From IMG/VR virus record IMGVR_UViG_3300046007_009543, positions 30,717-94,716 of that record: 64,000 nucleotides of DNA; one strand, given 5' to 3'. Numbering within the stretch: the stretch's first letter is position 1; every line of letters starts with the position of its first letter. Below the pieces are notes generated by a model that was not told the DNA's origin, did not search any database, and saw only the letters and a program-made list of their open reading frames with translations. Shown here piece after piece: positions 1-7,786 of the stretch. This DNA comes from a virus. The position numbers were made by a program, and so were the translations under genes.

Positions 1-81
1 AATATTGTTTGTTTTTCCAATATAAAAAGGTATATTGTCATCATTATGTAAAAAATAAATATTTACCGTTTTTATTTCCAT
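1..81 (-). CDS. GIY-YIG nuclease-like protein, N-terminal fragment
   Basis: An open frame starts with ATG at 81 and runs off the left edge of the window, giving 27 visible residues. It reads MEIKTVNIYFLHND followed by PFYIGKT. The strand-loop-strand pattern (IYFL, then FYIGKT) matches the GIY-YIG nuclease core, in which the second half of the motif precedes a basic helix. The start overlaps the last 10 bases of the decarboxylase gene to its right, so the two are probably cotranslated. Whether it is a homing enzyme or a repair-type nuclease cannot be decided from the fragment. Confidence 0.6.
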   Translation of the reverse strand, partial: MEIKTVNIYFLHNDDNIPFYIGKTNNI

Positions 82-788
82 TTTATTTTTATTAACTTAT
101 CCAAACCAGCCTCAACATGGGTGTGATCCTCTTGACATAGTTCAAAATCAAAGCGCTTATCTAAAGGTAATATTAATTCTGTTTGACTACCCCAACGCAC
201 TAACCCAAATCTATCGTTTTGTGAACATATATCTTGTTGTTTTTTAAATGAAGATATAACATTTACATCTTCATCAGCTATTAAACACATATTATATTGA
301 TATTCTAAAGAAAGTGAATTTATTTTTATTTTCATTCTTTCATTATTTTTAAGATATTCTAGATTTGCTGGGTTAATTTTACCGTTAAAGATATCTTTTT
401 CGGTTGCTAACATAGGCTTATTTGTTGATTCTATTGCCTCTAAATATTCATAATCAATAACACCACCATATGGAATTCTTATAATGTGAGGATCATAAAA
501 TGACATAAATATACCAACAACTAAAGATGGTTTGTTATAATCTTTATCACCCATTGCATCTTGTAAAGTATAATTTATACCTTTAATTTCCACAATAGGT
601 TCAGTAGGATCATTAATTACTTTTTGATATAAGATAGTTCCATCAGCTGGTGAATAAAAATGTTCATTATCAATATACATTGTTCTTAAAGGATCTCTAA
701 AGAAAAATTGATTTGATAATTGTTCAATAGACATTTTTTCAGCCTTTTTTACATCTGTATTAATCCAGTCTTTTAATGTTTTAGCCAT
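72..788 (-). CDS. psd: Phosphatidylserine decarboxylase (short type), pyruvoyl-dependent
   Basis: A 238-residue protein that should convert phosphatidylserine to phosphatidylethanolamine. Family motifs are in order: SPADG around residue 49 (Asp49), a KGINYTL block at 69-75, DPHIIRIP with His101 at 99-106, and the C-terminal RFGLVRWGSQTE block at 193-204. In this family the chain self-cleaves before the serine of the GS pair, here Gly200/Ser201, to make a pyruvoyl group. The HxxR form and the RFGxxRxGS block fit the short archaeal/bacterial type rather than the E. coli type. No membrane segment is visible. It overlaps the GIY-YIG start and abuts the hydrolase gene at 788, so the genes form one unit. 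A phage copy could remodel host lipids during infection; that role is inferred. Confidence 0.85.
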   Translation of the reverse strand: MAKTLKDWINTDVKKAEKMSIEQLSNQFFFRDPLRTMYIDNEHFYSPADGTILYQKVINDPTEPIVEIKGINYTLQDAMGDKDYNKPSLVVGIFMSFYDPHIIRIPYGGVIDYEYLEAIESTNKPMLATEKDIFNGKINPANLEYLKNNERMKIKINSLSLEYQYNMCLIADEDVNVISSFKKQQDICSQNDRFGLVRWGSQTELILPLDKRFDFELCQEDHTHVEAGLDKLIKIKWK

Positions 789-1702
789 TATATTAATGAT
801 TTAGTATAATCAACATAATTTAAGTGCATTACACAGCATGATAACATAGCACCTGATTTCATATATTCTGATAAATTGAATATAACTGGTTCTAAACCTT
901 CATTAGCGCATATTCTTTCTAATGTATCTATTTTATGTTTTTCTAACTCATATAAAGGATCAGTACGTTTTAATTCTGAAATGTTAGATGCACATAAAAT
1001 CATATTTCCCATTCTTACTGAATTTGTTAATCCACCAAAAGCATCATCAACACTAATATCAATAATTTCTGTATATTTTCCTATTTCTTCTAATTCTTCA
1101 GGTGTAAATAATTCAGTACAAACTAATGTTTTTTTATCAGTTAATGGAAATACTGAACAATCTAAATGATATAAATAAGGTTCAACCATTTCTATTTTAA
1201 TAATATTCATATCAAAGTTTTGTTCCATCCACTCATAAGCTTCTTTAGTTGAACGTTGACCGTATCCACCTATGTAAGTGTTACCACCAATGTATTTTAA
1301 ATCTGCTTCACCTTCCCATTTAAATGGACATAGATGAGTATTATAACCCATTAAATTAAAGAACGGTTTTGCTACTAATTCTTCACCTTGTCTAGGTTCG
1401 GAAGTAAAATTGGATAATAACACAATATTATCGTCTTTAATGTGGGGTAATTGCATTCCCACATTAGCCACGTAAACTTGGTCTTGATAATCACCATACG
1501 ATGGTAATAAATAAACTAAAGAACCACCAGCTATAAAATTATATAAATCCATAAACTGTTTATAAGCTTTAGGTTTATTAATTTTTAAATCTTCGGGTGA
1601 TAATTCTTCCATCCAAATATTGTTTGGATTTTCAGTGCTTAGAGAAAAGGGGAAGTTTAATACATAACTTGGAACCTTTAATTGTGAAGGGGTTTCTATC
1701 AT
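788..1702 (-). CDS. DDAH/arginine deiminase-superfamily guanidine hydrolase
   Basis: A 304-residue protein with the pentein fold signature. Visible motifs are WEGEADL at 129-135 (acidic substrate-binding residues), GGYGQRST near 145-152, YHLD with the candidate catalytic His179, and a C-terminal Cys pair (Cys289/Cys290) after a KSGAM stretch, where the nucleophilic cysteine lies in dimethylarginine dimethylaminohydrolases and amidinotransferases. Members hydrolyse or transfer guanidino groups of arginine derivatives; the actual substrate is unknown. Its stop codon overlaps the start of the decarboxylase gene, indicating translational coupling. It lies downstream of the capsid terminator and has its own upstream region containing a perfect palindrome. 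Confidence 0.75.
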   Translation of the reverse strand: MIETPSQLKVPSYVLNFPFSLSTENPNNIWMEELSPEDLKINKPKAYKQFMDLYNFIAGGSLVYLLPSYGDYQDQVYVANVGMQLPHIKDDNIVLLSNFTSEPRQGEELVAKPFFNLMGYNTHLCPFKWEGEADLKYIGGNTYIGGYGQRSTKEAYEWMEQNFDMNIIKIEMVEPYLYHLDCSVFPLTDKKTLVCTELFTPEELEEIGKYTEIIDISVDDAFGGLTNSVRMGNMILCASNISELKRTDPLYELEKHKIDTLERICANEGLEPVIFNLSEYMKSGAMLSCCVMHLNYVDYTKSLI

Positions 1703-1732
1703 TTTAAAACTATTTTTATTTATCTATACATA

Positions 1733-1750
1733 TTATATAGGCCTATATAA
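1733..1750. repeat. Perfect 18-bp palindrome upstream of the hydrolase gene
   Basis: The sequence TTATATAGGCCTATATAA equals its own reverse complement. It sits about 30-50 bases upstream of the hydrolase start, in the only intergenic space between the capsid terminator and the metabolic pair. A coding-strand ATTTATAT similar to the late promoter lies beside it. It could be an operator or part of the promoter. Confidence 0.6.
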
Positions 1751-1780
1751 ATGTAATAAAGATATCTAAGTTAGCCAAAT

Positions 1781-1810
1781 AAAAAGAAAAAACCCCACTT
1801 TTGGTGGGGT
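1781..1810 (-). terminator. Rho-independent terminator of the capsid operon
   Basis: On the minus strand, ACCCCAC and GTGGGGT form a 7-bp GC-rich stem with a five-base loop, followed by six T and then further T-rich sequence. It lies 34 bases downstream of the major capsid gene and ends the head transcript. Confidence 0.9.
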
Positions 1811-1843
1811 TCTTTAATTTTAGTTATAAAGTGTTATCTAATA

Positions 1844-3577
1844 TTAGATAGTGTTTAAACCACTAACATAGATTTTCGCGTAGAATTCAGGTCTTAACAT
1901 TTTCTTAGCGTAACGAGTTAATAGACCTTTTCTTGGAGTGAAAGTTTCTGGATCGTACACTAACGGAGTCATGATTAACGGAATGTACGGAGCAAATACA
2001 GCACCTGTTTCTAGGAACTGACTACCTCTGTAACCCATTAACATCAAATTCTCAGTCATGTAAGGATTTTTGTAAACCTTGTAACGACCGTTTACAGTAC
2101 CAATTTTTTGTACACCGAAAGCATATTCCATTTGATCAGCTTCACCATTGCTTGTAGAAGCAAATCCTGGGATTGATTCTAAGATAGTAGCTACTGTTGG
2201 AGAAGTTACGATAAAATTAGCACCTCCACGTAAAGTTAATTGGTGGATTTTGTTGCTTAATTTTTGGATTTTAGTACCTAAAGTTTGGAACCATTGACCT
2301 TGAGTGTTATAATAACCTGAAGTTCCTAAGTTAGTTATAGTACCTTGGGTTGAAATAGTTTGGTTGTTAATTGCTGACCAGTATTCAGTACCAGCTGCAG
2401 CATCTTCGATTAACATTTCTAAGATTTCTAAGTCAATTTCCATTGAAATATACTCACTCATGATGTTAGTTAATTCAGCTTCAGCATCAATGTTTTGGTA
2501 AGCACTTAAATCTTGAGCGAACTCAGGAGTCCATACAGCTTTTAACTTTTTAGTTTTAGCAGTGATGGCTTGTGATTGCATTTTAACATTAATTTCTGGG
2601 ATTACGATGTTTGAACTACTTAAAGAGTTAGGTACAGATACGTCTGTTCTATCTGCTTCGAAATCAGCTCTAGCATCATTACCAGATAATGTACTACTGT
2701 TATTACCTTTGTTATAGAAAATAGTAGCAGAAGCACCGGCAGTATTATTAGCACCTAAAGTAGCTGAAGCTGTATAGAAGAAACTAATAGTTCCTGCTGT
2801 ATAGTTATAAGTTGTAAACTGAGGTAAAATATTAGAAGCAGTAAATGTAGAACCAGATACTAAAGTGAAACCTCTTACTGCATCTGGATCAAAGTTAGTT
2901 AATACAGAAGCTGTAGCAACAGTTACTTTGTATATTCTGTTTGCAATTACTGATGCTGAATATTCAGAATCAAAATTTAATTCAGCCCATGATGCTGTAA
3001 CTACTGAACCAGTACCAGCACCAATAGTAGGTAAAACACCACCAGCAGTAGATCCAGTTAATGGAACAGAAGCTGAGAATTGGTTAGTAGAGTAAGTAAA
3101 TTTGTTTGCTGGGTTGTATAAACCGCCTTCAGCTGCTGGAGTAGCAAATGGATATTGACCAGAAGCATTTCTGTTACCATATAAAGAAGAACCTGCAGTA
3201 AATGGATTTTTGTTGTTTCCGTATTGGAAATCTAAGAAGAATACTAAACCAGAAGGCATGTTCATTGGTTGAACAGAAACGAATTCTTTAGCTACGATAG
3301 TTCCGAATACTTTTCTTACTAATGGTAATGCAATACCAGCCCAGTTTTCACCTTGTGTACCAGAAGTGAATCCAGAGTTTGAAGCAACAGTGTTAGTTTC
3401 TGTTACTAATTGTTTTGCTTGGTTTTCTAATAAAAGGGACATATTGTTACTGTCCACAGTAGTTAAGCCTTCTAATAGACCTGTTTTAGTCCATTTAGAA
3501 GCTAATTTAGCAGCATCACTTTGTAGTGATTTCCAGTTTCCTGCTGCGCTTTCTAATAATTGATGTACGTTTGACAT
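1844..3577 (-). CDS. 23: Major capsid protein, T4 gp23-like
   Basis: A 577-residue protein placed last in the order gp20-gp21-gp22-gp23. The N-terminal region (MSNVHQLLESAAGNW, then a SGFTSGTQGEN block near residue 70, and LVRKVFG) and the C-terminal region with long conserved strands correspond to the T4 gp23 family, which forms the hexameric HK97-fold shell. T4 gp23 loses about 65 N-terminal residues to the gp21 protease after I/L-x-E; here LLE at 7-9 and GEN near residue 75 are the visible candidate regions. The middle (roughly 130-290) is rich in Ser, Thr, Gly and Ala and probably forms a surface insertion domain. A strong terminator follows, as expected for an abundantly expressed gene. 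Confidence 0.92.
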   Translation of the reverse strand: MSNVHQLLESAAGNWKSLQSDAAKLASKWTKTGLLEGLTTVDSNNMSLLLENQAKQLVTETNTVASNSGFTSGTQGENWAGIALPLVRKVFGTIVAKEFVSVQPMNMPSGLVFFLDFQYGNNKNPFTAGSSLYGNRNASGQYPFATPAAEGGLYNPANKFTYSTNQFSASVPLTGSTAGGVLPTIGAGTGSVVTASWAELNFDSEYSASVIANRIYKVTVATASVLTNFDPDAVRGFTLVSGSTFTASNILPQFTTYNYTAGTISFFYTASATLGANNTAGASATIFYNKGNNSSTLSGNDARADFEADRTDVSVPNSLSSSNIVIPEINVKMQSQAITAKTKKLKAVWTPEFAQDLSAYQNIDAEAELTNIMSEYISMEIDLEILEMLIEDAAAGTEYWSAINNQTISTQGTITNLGTSGYYNTQGQWFQTLGTKIQKLSNKIHQLTLRGGANFIVTSPTVATILESIPGFASTSNGEADQMEYAFGVQKIGTVNGRYKVYKNPYMTENLMLMGYRGSQFLETGAVFAPYIPLIMTPLVYDPETFTPRKGLLTRYAKKMLRPEFYAKIYVSGLNTI

Positions 3578-3604
3578 TGTTTTAATTGTTTTGTTTTTTT
3601 ATTG

Positions 3605-4666
3605 TTATATTTTTTTGATACCGGCTAATATTTGCCATCTGTTTAATTGGTCATTTACTTCAAGAATTGGTTTCTTTGGAGCAATACCAGATACTTTAGA
3701 TGCCGCACCTCTTAATAATGATTCGTTAACTGGAGTTTTTGTTTGTTTTAAACCTTCACTTAATGTTTCATATACTAATTTAGCTTCTTTTACGTTAACA
3801 GCTTTATCAAATGCTGCTAATACTTTTACTTTTTGTGATTCAGATAAGTTTTTGTTTCTGAAGATTTTGTTTGTGTAAAGTAATTTAGCGTTGAATAAGT
3901 TAACTTCGTTTAATTCAGATTTAACAAGTCTTAAAGCGTCATAAGCTTCTTTAAGTTCTTTTTCCATCTTTTTAACTTTGTCTTCTTTATCATCTTCTTT
4001 ACTTGATTTTTTAGTTACTGGTTTCTTTTTAAGTTCAGCTACTATAGCATCTAAGTTAATTTCTTCTTCATCATCACCCTCATCATCCATTTTCATAACA
4101 TCTTCTTCTTCGCCGCCTTCTTCGCCTTCTTCACCAGCTTCTAATTCACCTGCTGATACCATGTCTGAGATTACGTCTTTGATAAATGATTCTAAATCTT
4201 CTGTGCTCATGTCTTCAATGTTGATGTTTTCATCTTCATCATCATCTTCACCTTTAGCAACTTCATCATCTTCAGCTTCGTTTAGATTACCGTGATCATC
4301 GTTATCTTCATCTTCAGCGTAACCTGCGGCGTTGACTGTTTTGTCTTCTTCAATACCGTCTAATTCTCTTAGAAGAGCTTCTAGATCTAATGTATCTGCT
4401 TCAGCTGCCATTTCTGCATTTTCCACTTCCATGGTTTCTTCCATCATGTCATCATCTTCAGAATAATTTTCGTCCATTACTTCTTCTGTTTCTTTTAACT
4501 CTGTTTCTTCTTCTGCTTCATCTAATTCGTTTAACTTTGCAGCTAATCTTTCTCTTAGATACGGGTTGAAAGTTTCTTCAAGAGCTAATTTTGCATTTGC
4601 GATAGCTGTTTCTTTAACTGCTTTGGCATCTGCGATTGCTTCTTTTAGCAAATCTCTGTTTGTCAT
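3605..4666 (-). CDS. 22: Prohead core scaffold protein, T4 gp22-like
   Basis: A 353-residue, highly acidic protein lying between the prohead protease and the capsid gene, the position of gp22 in T4. The N-terminus (MTNRDLLKEAIADAK) is helical and contains an L-K-E candidate cleavage site. Residues about 50-200 are runs of Glu and Asp, followed by a lysine-rich patch and a helical C-terminus with a LSESQKVKVLAAFDKA stretch resembling the T4 gp22 tail region. The family forms the internal core and is degraded by gp21 during maturation. A GAGGA sequence about 9 bases upstream of the ATG is one of few Shine-Dalgarno-like sites here. The 140-base leader contains no gene I trust. Confidence 0.85.
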   Translation of the reverse strand: MTNRDLLKEAIADAKAVKETAIANAKLALEETFNPYLRERLAAKLNELDEAEEETELKETEEVMDENYSEDDDMMEETMEVENAEMAAEADTLDLEALLRELDGIEEDKTVNAAGYAEDEDNDDHGNLNEAEDDEVAKGEDDDEDENINIEDMSTEDLESFIKDVISDMVSAGELEAGEEGEEGGEEEDVMKMDDEGDDEEEINLDAIVAELKKKPVTKKSSKEDDKEDKVKKMEKELKEAYDALRLVKSELNEVNLFNAKLLYTNKIFRNKNLSESQKVKVLAAFDKAVNVKEAKLVYETLSEGLKQTKTPVNESLLRGAASKVSGIAPKKPILEVNDQLNRWQILAGIKKI

Positions 4667-4805
4667 TGTTTTTTGTCCTCAAATTGTTTTGTTGGAAATA
4701 CGCTTATTGTAGATAAAATCGAAGCGTAATAGAATATTTAAAATAGATACGATATAAAATGAACCGTATATTCCTCGATACATATATGCACCTTTTCTAA
4801 AATCG

Positions 4806-4837
4806 AAAAAAGAAACCCTTCTTTTTAGGGAAGGGTC
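4806..4837 (-). terminator. Terminator between the protease and scaffold genes
   Basis: The minus strand has ACCCTTC paired with GAAGGGT, loop CCTAAAAA, then a T-rich tract of TTTCTTTTTT. It separates the upstream head transcript from gp22-gp23, which must then have their own promoter in the 4667-4800 leader. Confidence 0.8.
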
Positions 4838-4864
4838 TATCAATGGATTCTATCCAGAGAGGGG

Positions 4865-5020
4865 TTAAGAGTTAATACCGAAATTTAATATTACTAATCT
4901 GTAAGATTTTTTAGAAAAATCTATATTTAATTCAAATATAGACAAATAAGATATTCTTGCAGTTATATCTATTTTATCGAATTGTTTTGCTTTTGATTTC
5001 CAAGAGTTTATTATTTTCAT
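4865..5020 (-). CDS. Small protein of unknown function after the prohead protease
   Basis: A 51-residue basic protein starting MKIINSWKSKAKQ. An upstream ATG at 5047 would overlap the protease gene; the ATG at 5020, 11 bases after the protease stop, is more natural. T4 has the small core proteins gp67 and gp68 near this point, but no similarity to them is visible. Its stop lies just before a terminator. Confidence 0.5.
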   Translation of the reverse strand: MKIINSWKSKAKQFDKIDITARISYLSIFELNIDFSKKSYRLVILNFGINS

Positions 5021-5031
5021 AGTTTTATTGT

Positions 5032-5640
5032 TTAAAATATTGGACAAGAACCATTAGCACATAAGATTTCGGTTAATAATAAATTCACCTTATTATATGG
5101 GTTTATAATATTATTTTCCTTACCTTCTCTTACTAAATTCATATATGAGCCCGGGTTTGAAGGTGTTGATACGAAATCCCAACATAATAGTTCGAAATCA
5201 TCTTGTACTTCTAAAGTACCTTCATTCATTTCTTTTAAACTACCCATTCCACGAGATGATACACCCACCATAACTCCGTTTTCAATAAGAGCTTTTAATA
5301 TGTTACCTGATGTTGTTGGTAATATTTCTATTTTACCTATTACTTTATCGTTGTCCCATCTAATTTCTCTAATAATATGAGATACGTTTTTTAGATTAAT
5401 AATTGTAGATTCTGGGTGGTCTAACTCGCCTGTTGCTCTATTTTCTTTAACAACATCCATGTATTTATTAATTTCTCTTTCCCATAAATCTTTAGAATAG
5501 TATCTACCATTACCATTTTTTACTTCGGCAGTAGCTAAAATACCTTCAACTAAAGGATTACCAGAACGGGCTTTCATTCCTTCAGTTAATTGTATCGGAG
5601 ATACATTAAACGGTATAGTTTCAATTAATACTTGTTTCAT
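5032..5640 (-). CDS. 21: Prohead maturation protease, T4 gp21-like
   Basis: A 202-residue serine protease of the peptidase U9/herpes-assemblin type. The candidate catalytic residues are His75 in GELDHPES and Ser128 or Ser129 in VGVSSRGMGS; WDFVSTPSNPGS near residues 157-168 is the typical C-terminal family block. In T4 this enzyme processes scaffold, capsid and internal head proteins after I/L-x-E. It is therefore the likely processor of the many I/L-x-E N-termini noted elsewhere in this window. It follows a 407-residue head protein after three bases, and gp22 and gp23 lie downstream. Confidence 0.9.
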   Translation of the reverse strand: MKQVLIETIPFNVSPIQLTEGMKARSGNPLVEGILATAEVKNGNGRYYSKDLWEREINKYMDVVKENRATGELDHPESTIINLKNVSHIIREIRWDNDKVIGKIEILPTTSGNILKALIENGVMVGVSSRGMGSLKEMNEGTLEVQDDFELLCWDFVSTPSNPGSYMNLVREGKENNIINPYNKVNLLLTEILCANGSCPIF

Positions 5641-5643
5641 TAA

Positions 5644-6867
5644 TTATCCGTTTTTAGCTTTTTGATATATAGAATTGATTTTATCCCAATCATCATGACT
5701 TGCATAAATTGTTTTTTCTGTGCGATCATCAAATTGAATATCATATGATTTATCTCCATTTTGTGGACTAATTCTTCTAACTACTTTTTTATCAACAAAT
5801 GTATATTTGTTAGGGGGATTTTCGTTTTCGTTTTCAGTTATTTTTTCATTGGTTGGGCTCCAAACTACTTTTCCTGTTTCAGGATCAACCATACTACCAT
5901 CATCCATTAAATCATAATCTTCAGGATTTAAACCACCATAGTCTTCATCTTTATTTTCATCAACTATGGTTTTTTTACCACCTAATTTTGATAATTTTTT
6001 CTCACAAGTCATTTTGTATTTTTCAAGTACTTTAATGTCTTTTTTAAGTTCATTAATTTTTTTAGGATCCATCATATCAGTTAACTCATCAGATTCAGAT
6101 AATGATACTTTTTGAGTTAATTCATTAATTGCTTCATCCAATGATGCTATTTTAGATTCTAAAGCTAATACTTCGTTTTGTTTTTCTAAATCTTTAATAC
6201 GAGTTTGAACGTTTGATTTTTTAGCTTCATTTAAAGATTCTTTAACAACTTTAGCTTTAGGCATATCACCATATCCTGATGATTTATATTTGCCTTTGGG
6301 TGCTATTGCATCTCCACCACCAACTACATCTTTTGTATATCCAATTTCTTTAACACCAAATGATGCTTCAGTATGATAATAATTGATGTCTTTAACCATG
6401 TTTTTTAATACAATAGCTTTTAATTCATCAACTGTTTTATCAGCGTTTTTAGGATCTTTCATTTCAGTATAGTATCCCATTAAAAATGATTGTCCATAAA
6501 CATTGTCTATGTTTTTATCATCTTTATTATCAAATTGATGATCTAAAGCATCTTGAACTTGTTTATCAATTTTTTCAAATTCGTTTTGATCACCATATTC
6601 TTTAGTGTTTTTAACACCTACTGCTTCTTTTAAATTAGTATCAAATATTTTAAACCAATCTGGTTTATTTGGATTTGAAGTGATTACTCCTCCTATAGCG
6701 GTTTCACTTAAAATACTTTTTGATTTTAAAATATGAACTGTAGTATTATAATCATTAACTGGTGTAATGAATTCTGGGAATAAATTTCTTGCTTGTTTAA
6801 GAAAGTGATCTTTATTTCCTTTACCTTCTCTAATAAGAGTATATTGTTGTTGTAATGTTTTTTCCAT
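5644..6867 (-). CDS. Probable prohead core/head-associated protein, coiled coil
   Basis: A 407-residue hydrophilic protein of no recognised family. It begins MEKTLQQQYTLIREGKG, which contains an I-R-E candidate gp21 site at 12-14. Residues about 210-300 are strongly helical with heptad-like Leu/Ile spacing and probably form a coiled coil; an acidic DEDYGGLNPEDYDLMDDG patch follows. The C-terminus has a compact VVRRISPQNGDKSYDIQFDD block. A TATTTATAA late motif lies 4 bases upstream of the ATG, so it starts the protease transcript. Its position immediately before gp21 suggests a core component, by inference. Confidence 0.75.
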   Translation of the reverse strand: MEKTLQQQYTLIREGKGNKDHFLKQARNLFPEFITPVNDYNTTVHILKSKSILSETAIGGVITSNPNKPDWFKIFDTNLKEAVGVKNTKEYGDQNEFEKIDKQVQDALDHQFDNKDDKNIDNVYGQSFLMGYYTEMKDPKNADKTVDELKAIVLKNMVKDINYYHTEASFGVKEIGYTKDVVGGGDAIAPKGKYKSSGYGDMPKAKVVKESLNEAKKSNVQTRIKDLEKQNEVLALESKIASLDEAINELTQKVSLSESDELTDMMDPKKINELKKDIKVLEKYKMTCEKKLSKLGGKKTIVDENKDEDYGGLNPEDYDLMDDGSMVDPETGKVVWSPTNEKITENENENPPNKYTFVDKKVVRRISPQNGDKSYDIQFDDRTEKTIYASHDDWDKINSIYQKAKNG

Positions 6868-6871
6868 TTTA

Positions 6872-6880
6872 TTATAAATA
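6872..6880 (-). promoter_or_regulatory. Late-type promoter motif TATTTATAA
   Basis: The coding strand carries TATTTATAA four bases before the start of the 407-residue head protein gene. Confidence 0.6.
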
Positions 6881-6889
6881 TGTTAATTT

Positions 6890-7222
6890 TTATGCTCCTG
6901 TTCCTCTTAAATATAAAGTAGAACCTGTTATATTATTAGCAGGTGTAAACGTTAATGTACCTCCTCCTGGTGCTACAATAACTGAAGCTATATAATCTGA
7001 TTGTATTAATTCTGCTAATCCTGTTCCTAATGAAAATGAACCTGAGGTGTTTTTAGGAGAAGTTGAATTATAAAATCCGTCATTGTTTCTTACTGTTTCT
7101 AATGTAAAATAAGAAGAACCAATTAAAGGATTTGATATAGTATAAGTTGTTACCTGACTAGCTAAAATATTTGCTGGTTGTATTACTATACTTTGTGTAA
7201 CTGAAACATTATAATTAGCCAT
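6890..7222 (-). CDS. Small beta-rich virion protein candidate
   Basis: A 110-residue protein rich in Ser, Thr, Asn, Gly and Val with no charged clusters, beginning MANYNVSVTQSIVIQPAN. The composition suggests an all-beta domain such as a head decoration or surface protein. It lies three bases after the 186-residue head gene, in the head module. No family recognised. Confidence 0.7.
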   Translation of the reverse strand: MANYNVSVTQSIVIQPANILASQVTTYTISNPLIGSSYFTLETVRNNDGFYNSTSPKNTSGSFSLGTGLAELIQSDYIASVIVAPGGGTLTFTPANNITGSTLYLRGTGA

Positions 7223-7225
7223 GTT

Positions 7226-7786
7226 TTAATTTTTAAATAGTTCTAGTAAATCATTTAGATATTCGTTTGCAATATCTGTTCCATATAGAACGGTAAATGA
7301 ATTTGGATCTTGTCTGTAAAAATCCATAGTTTTGTGTTTTGCTTGTTGTAATAAAGGAATTAATTCATTTAGTTTTGTTTCTAATTCATCAAATCCTAAA
7401 ATACGAGATGTAATAAATTTTTTATTATCTGGATTTGTTATATTTAATCCTGTAATAAATTCTTCAACATTAGTATTTGCTTCCCACAATGCTTTTATTT
7501 CAATACCTTTAGCTGCTTTATTTAGAGCAGGACGATTAACTAATTTATATTTAAATTTTTTAACATATACATTATCTTTAACACCTTCAGGACCTGCTTT
7601 TGGACCAGGACCTACTGTAGCTCCAGGACCTTCTGTTACTTTTTTAAATCCTACTTGTGTATATGCTCCGTAAGTTGATTTTTTTTTAGAAGGCCCACTA
7701 TGATTTTCTCCAGTGCCTCCAGATGTAAATCCAGAATCAGATGAAATAGTTGATTCTTCTTTTATTTTATATTTGTACTTGAACAT
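7226..7786 (-). CDS. Head-module protein sharing a motif with the capsid N-terminus
   Basis: A 186-residue protein of unknown family. Residues 18-30 read SGFTSGGTGENHS, nearly the same as SGFTSGTQGENWA in the major capsid protein. A Gly/Pro-rich linker (EGPGATVGPGPKAGPEG) follows, then a basic stretch and a helical C-terminal domain (about 95-186). The gene start overlaps the end of the 289-residue gene by 20 bases. The shared motif suggests that both proteins meet the same partner or protease during prohead assembly. Confidence 0.7.
   Translation of the reverse strand: MFKYKYKIKEESTISSDSGFTSGGTGENHSGPSKKKSTYGAYTQVGFKKVTEGPGATVGPGPKAGPEGVKDNVYVKKFKYKLVNRPALNKAAKGIEIKALWEANTNVEEFITGLNITNPDNKKFITSRILGFDELETKLNELIPLLQQAKHKTMDFYRQDPNSFTVLYGTDIANEYLNDLLELFKN

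Noticed and set aside
72-788. Inactive decarboxylase because the second catalytic His of the E. coli enzyme is Arg
   Set aside because: The short archaeal/bacterial type normally has HxxR in this motif, and the GS cleavage site and Asp49 are intact.
4679-4783. 34-codon frame in the leader of the scaffold gene
   Set aside because: It lies wholly in the region expected to hold the gp22 promoter and leader, has no motif upstream and no recognisable sequence.
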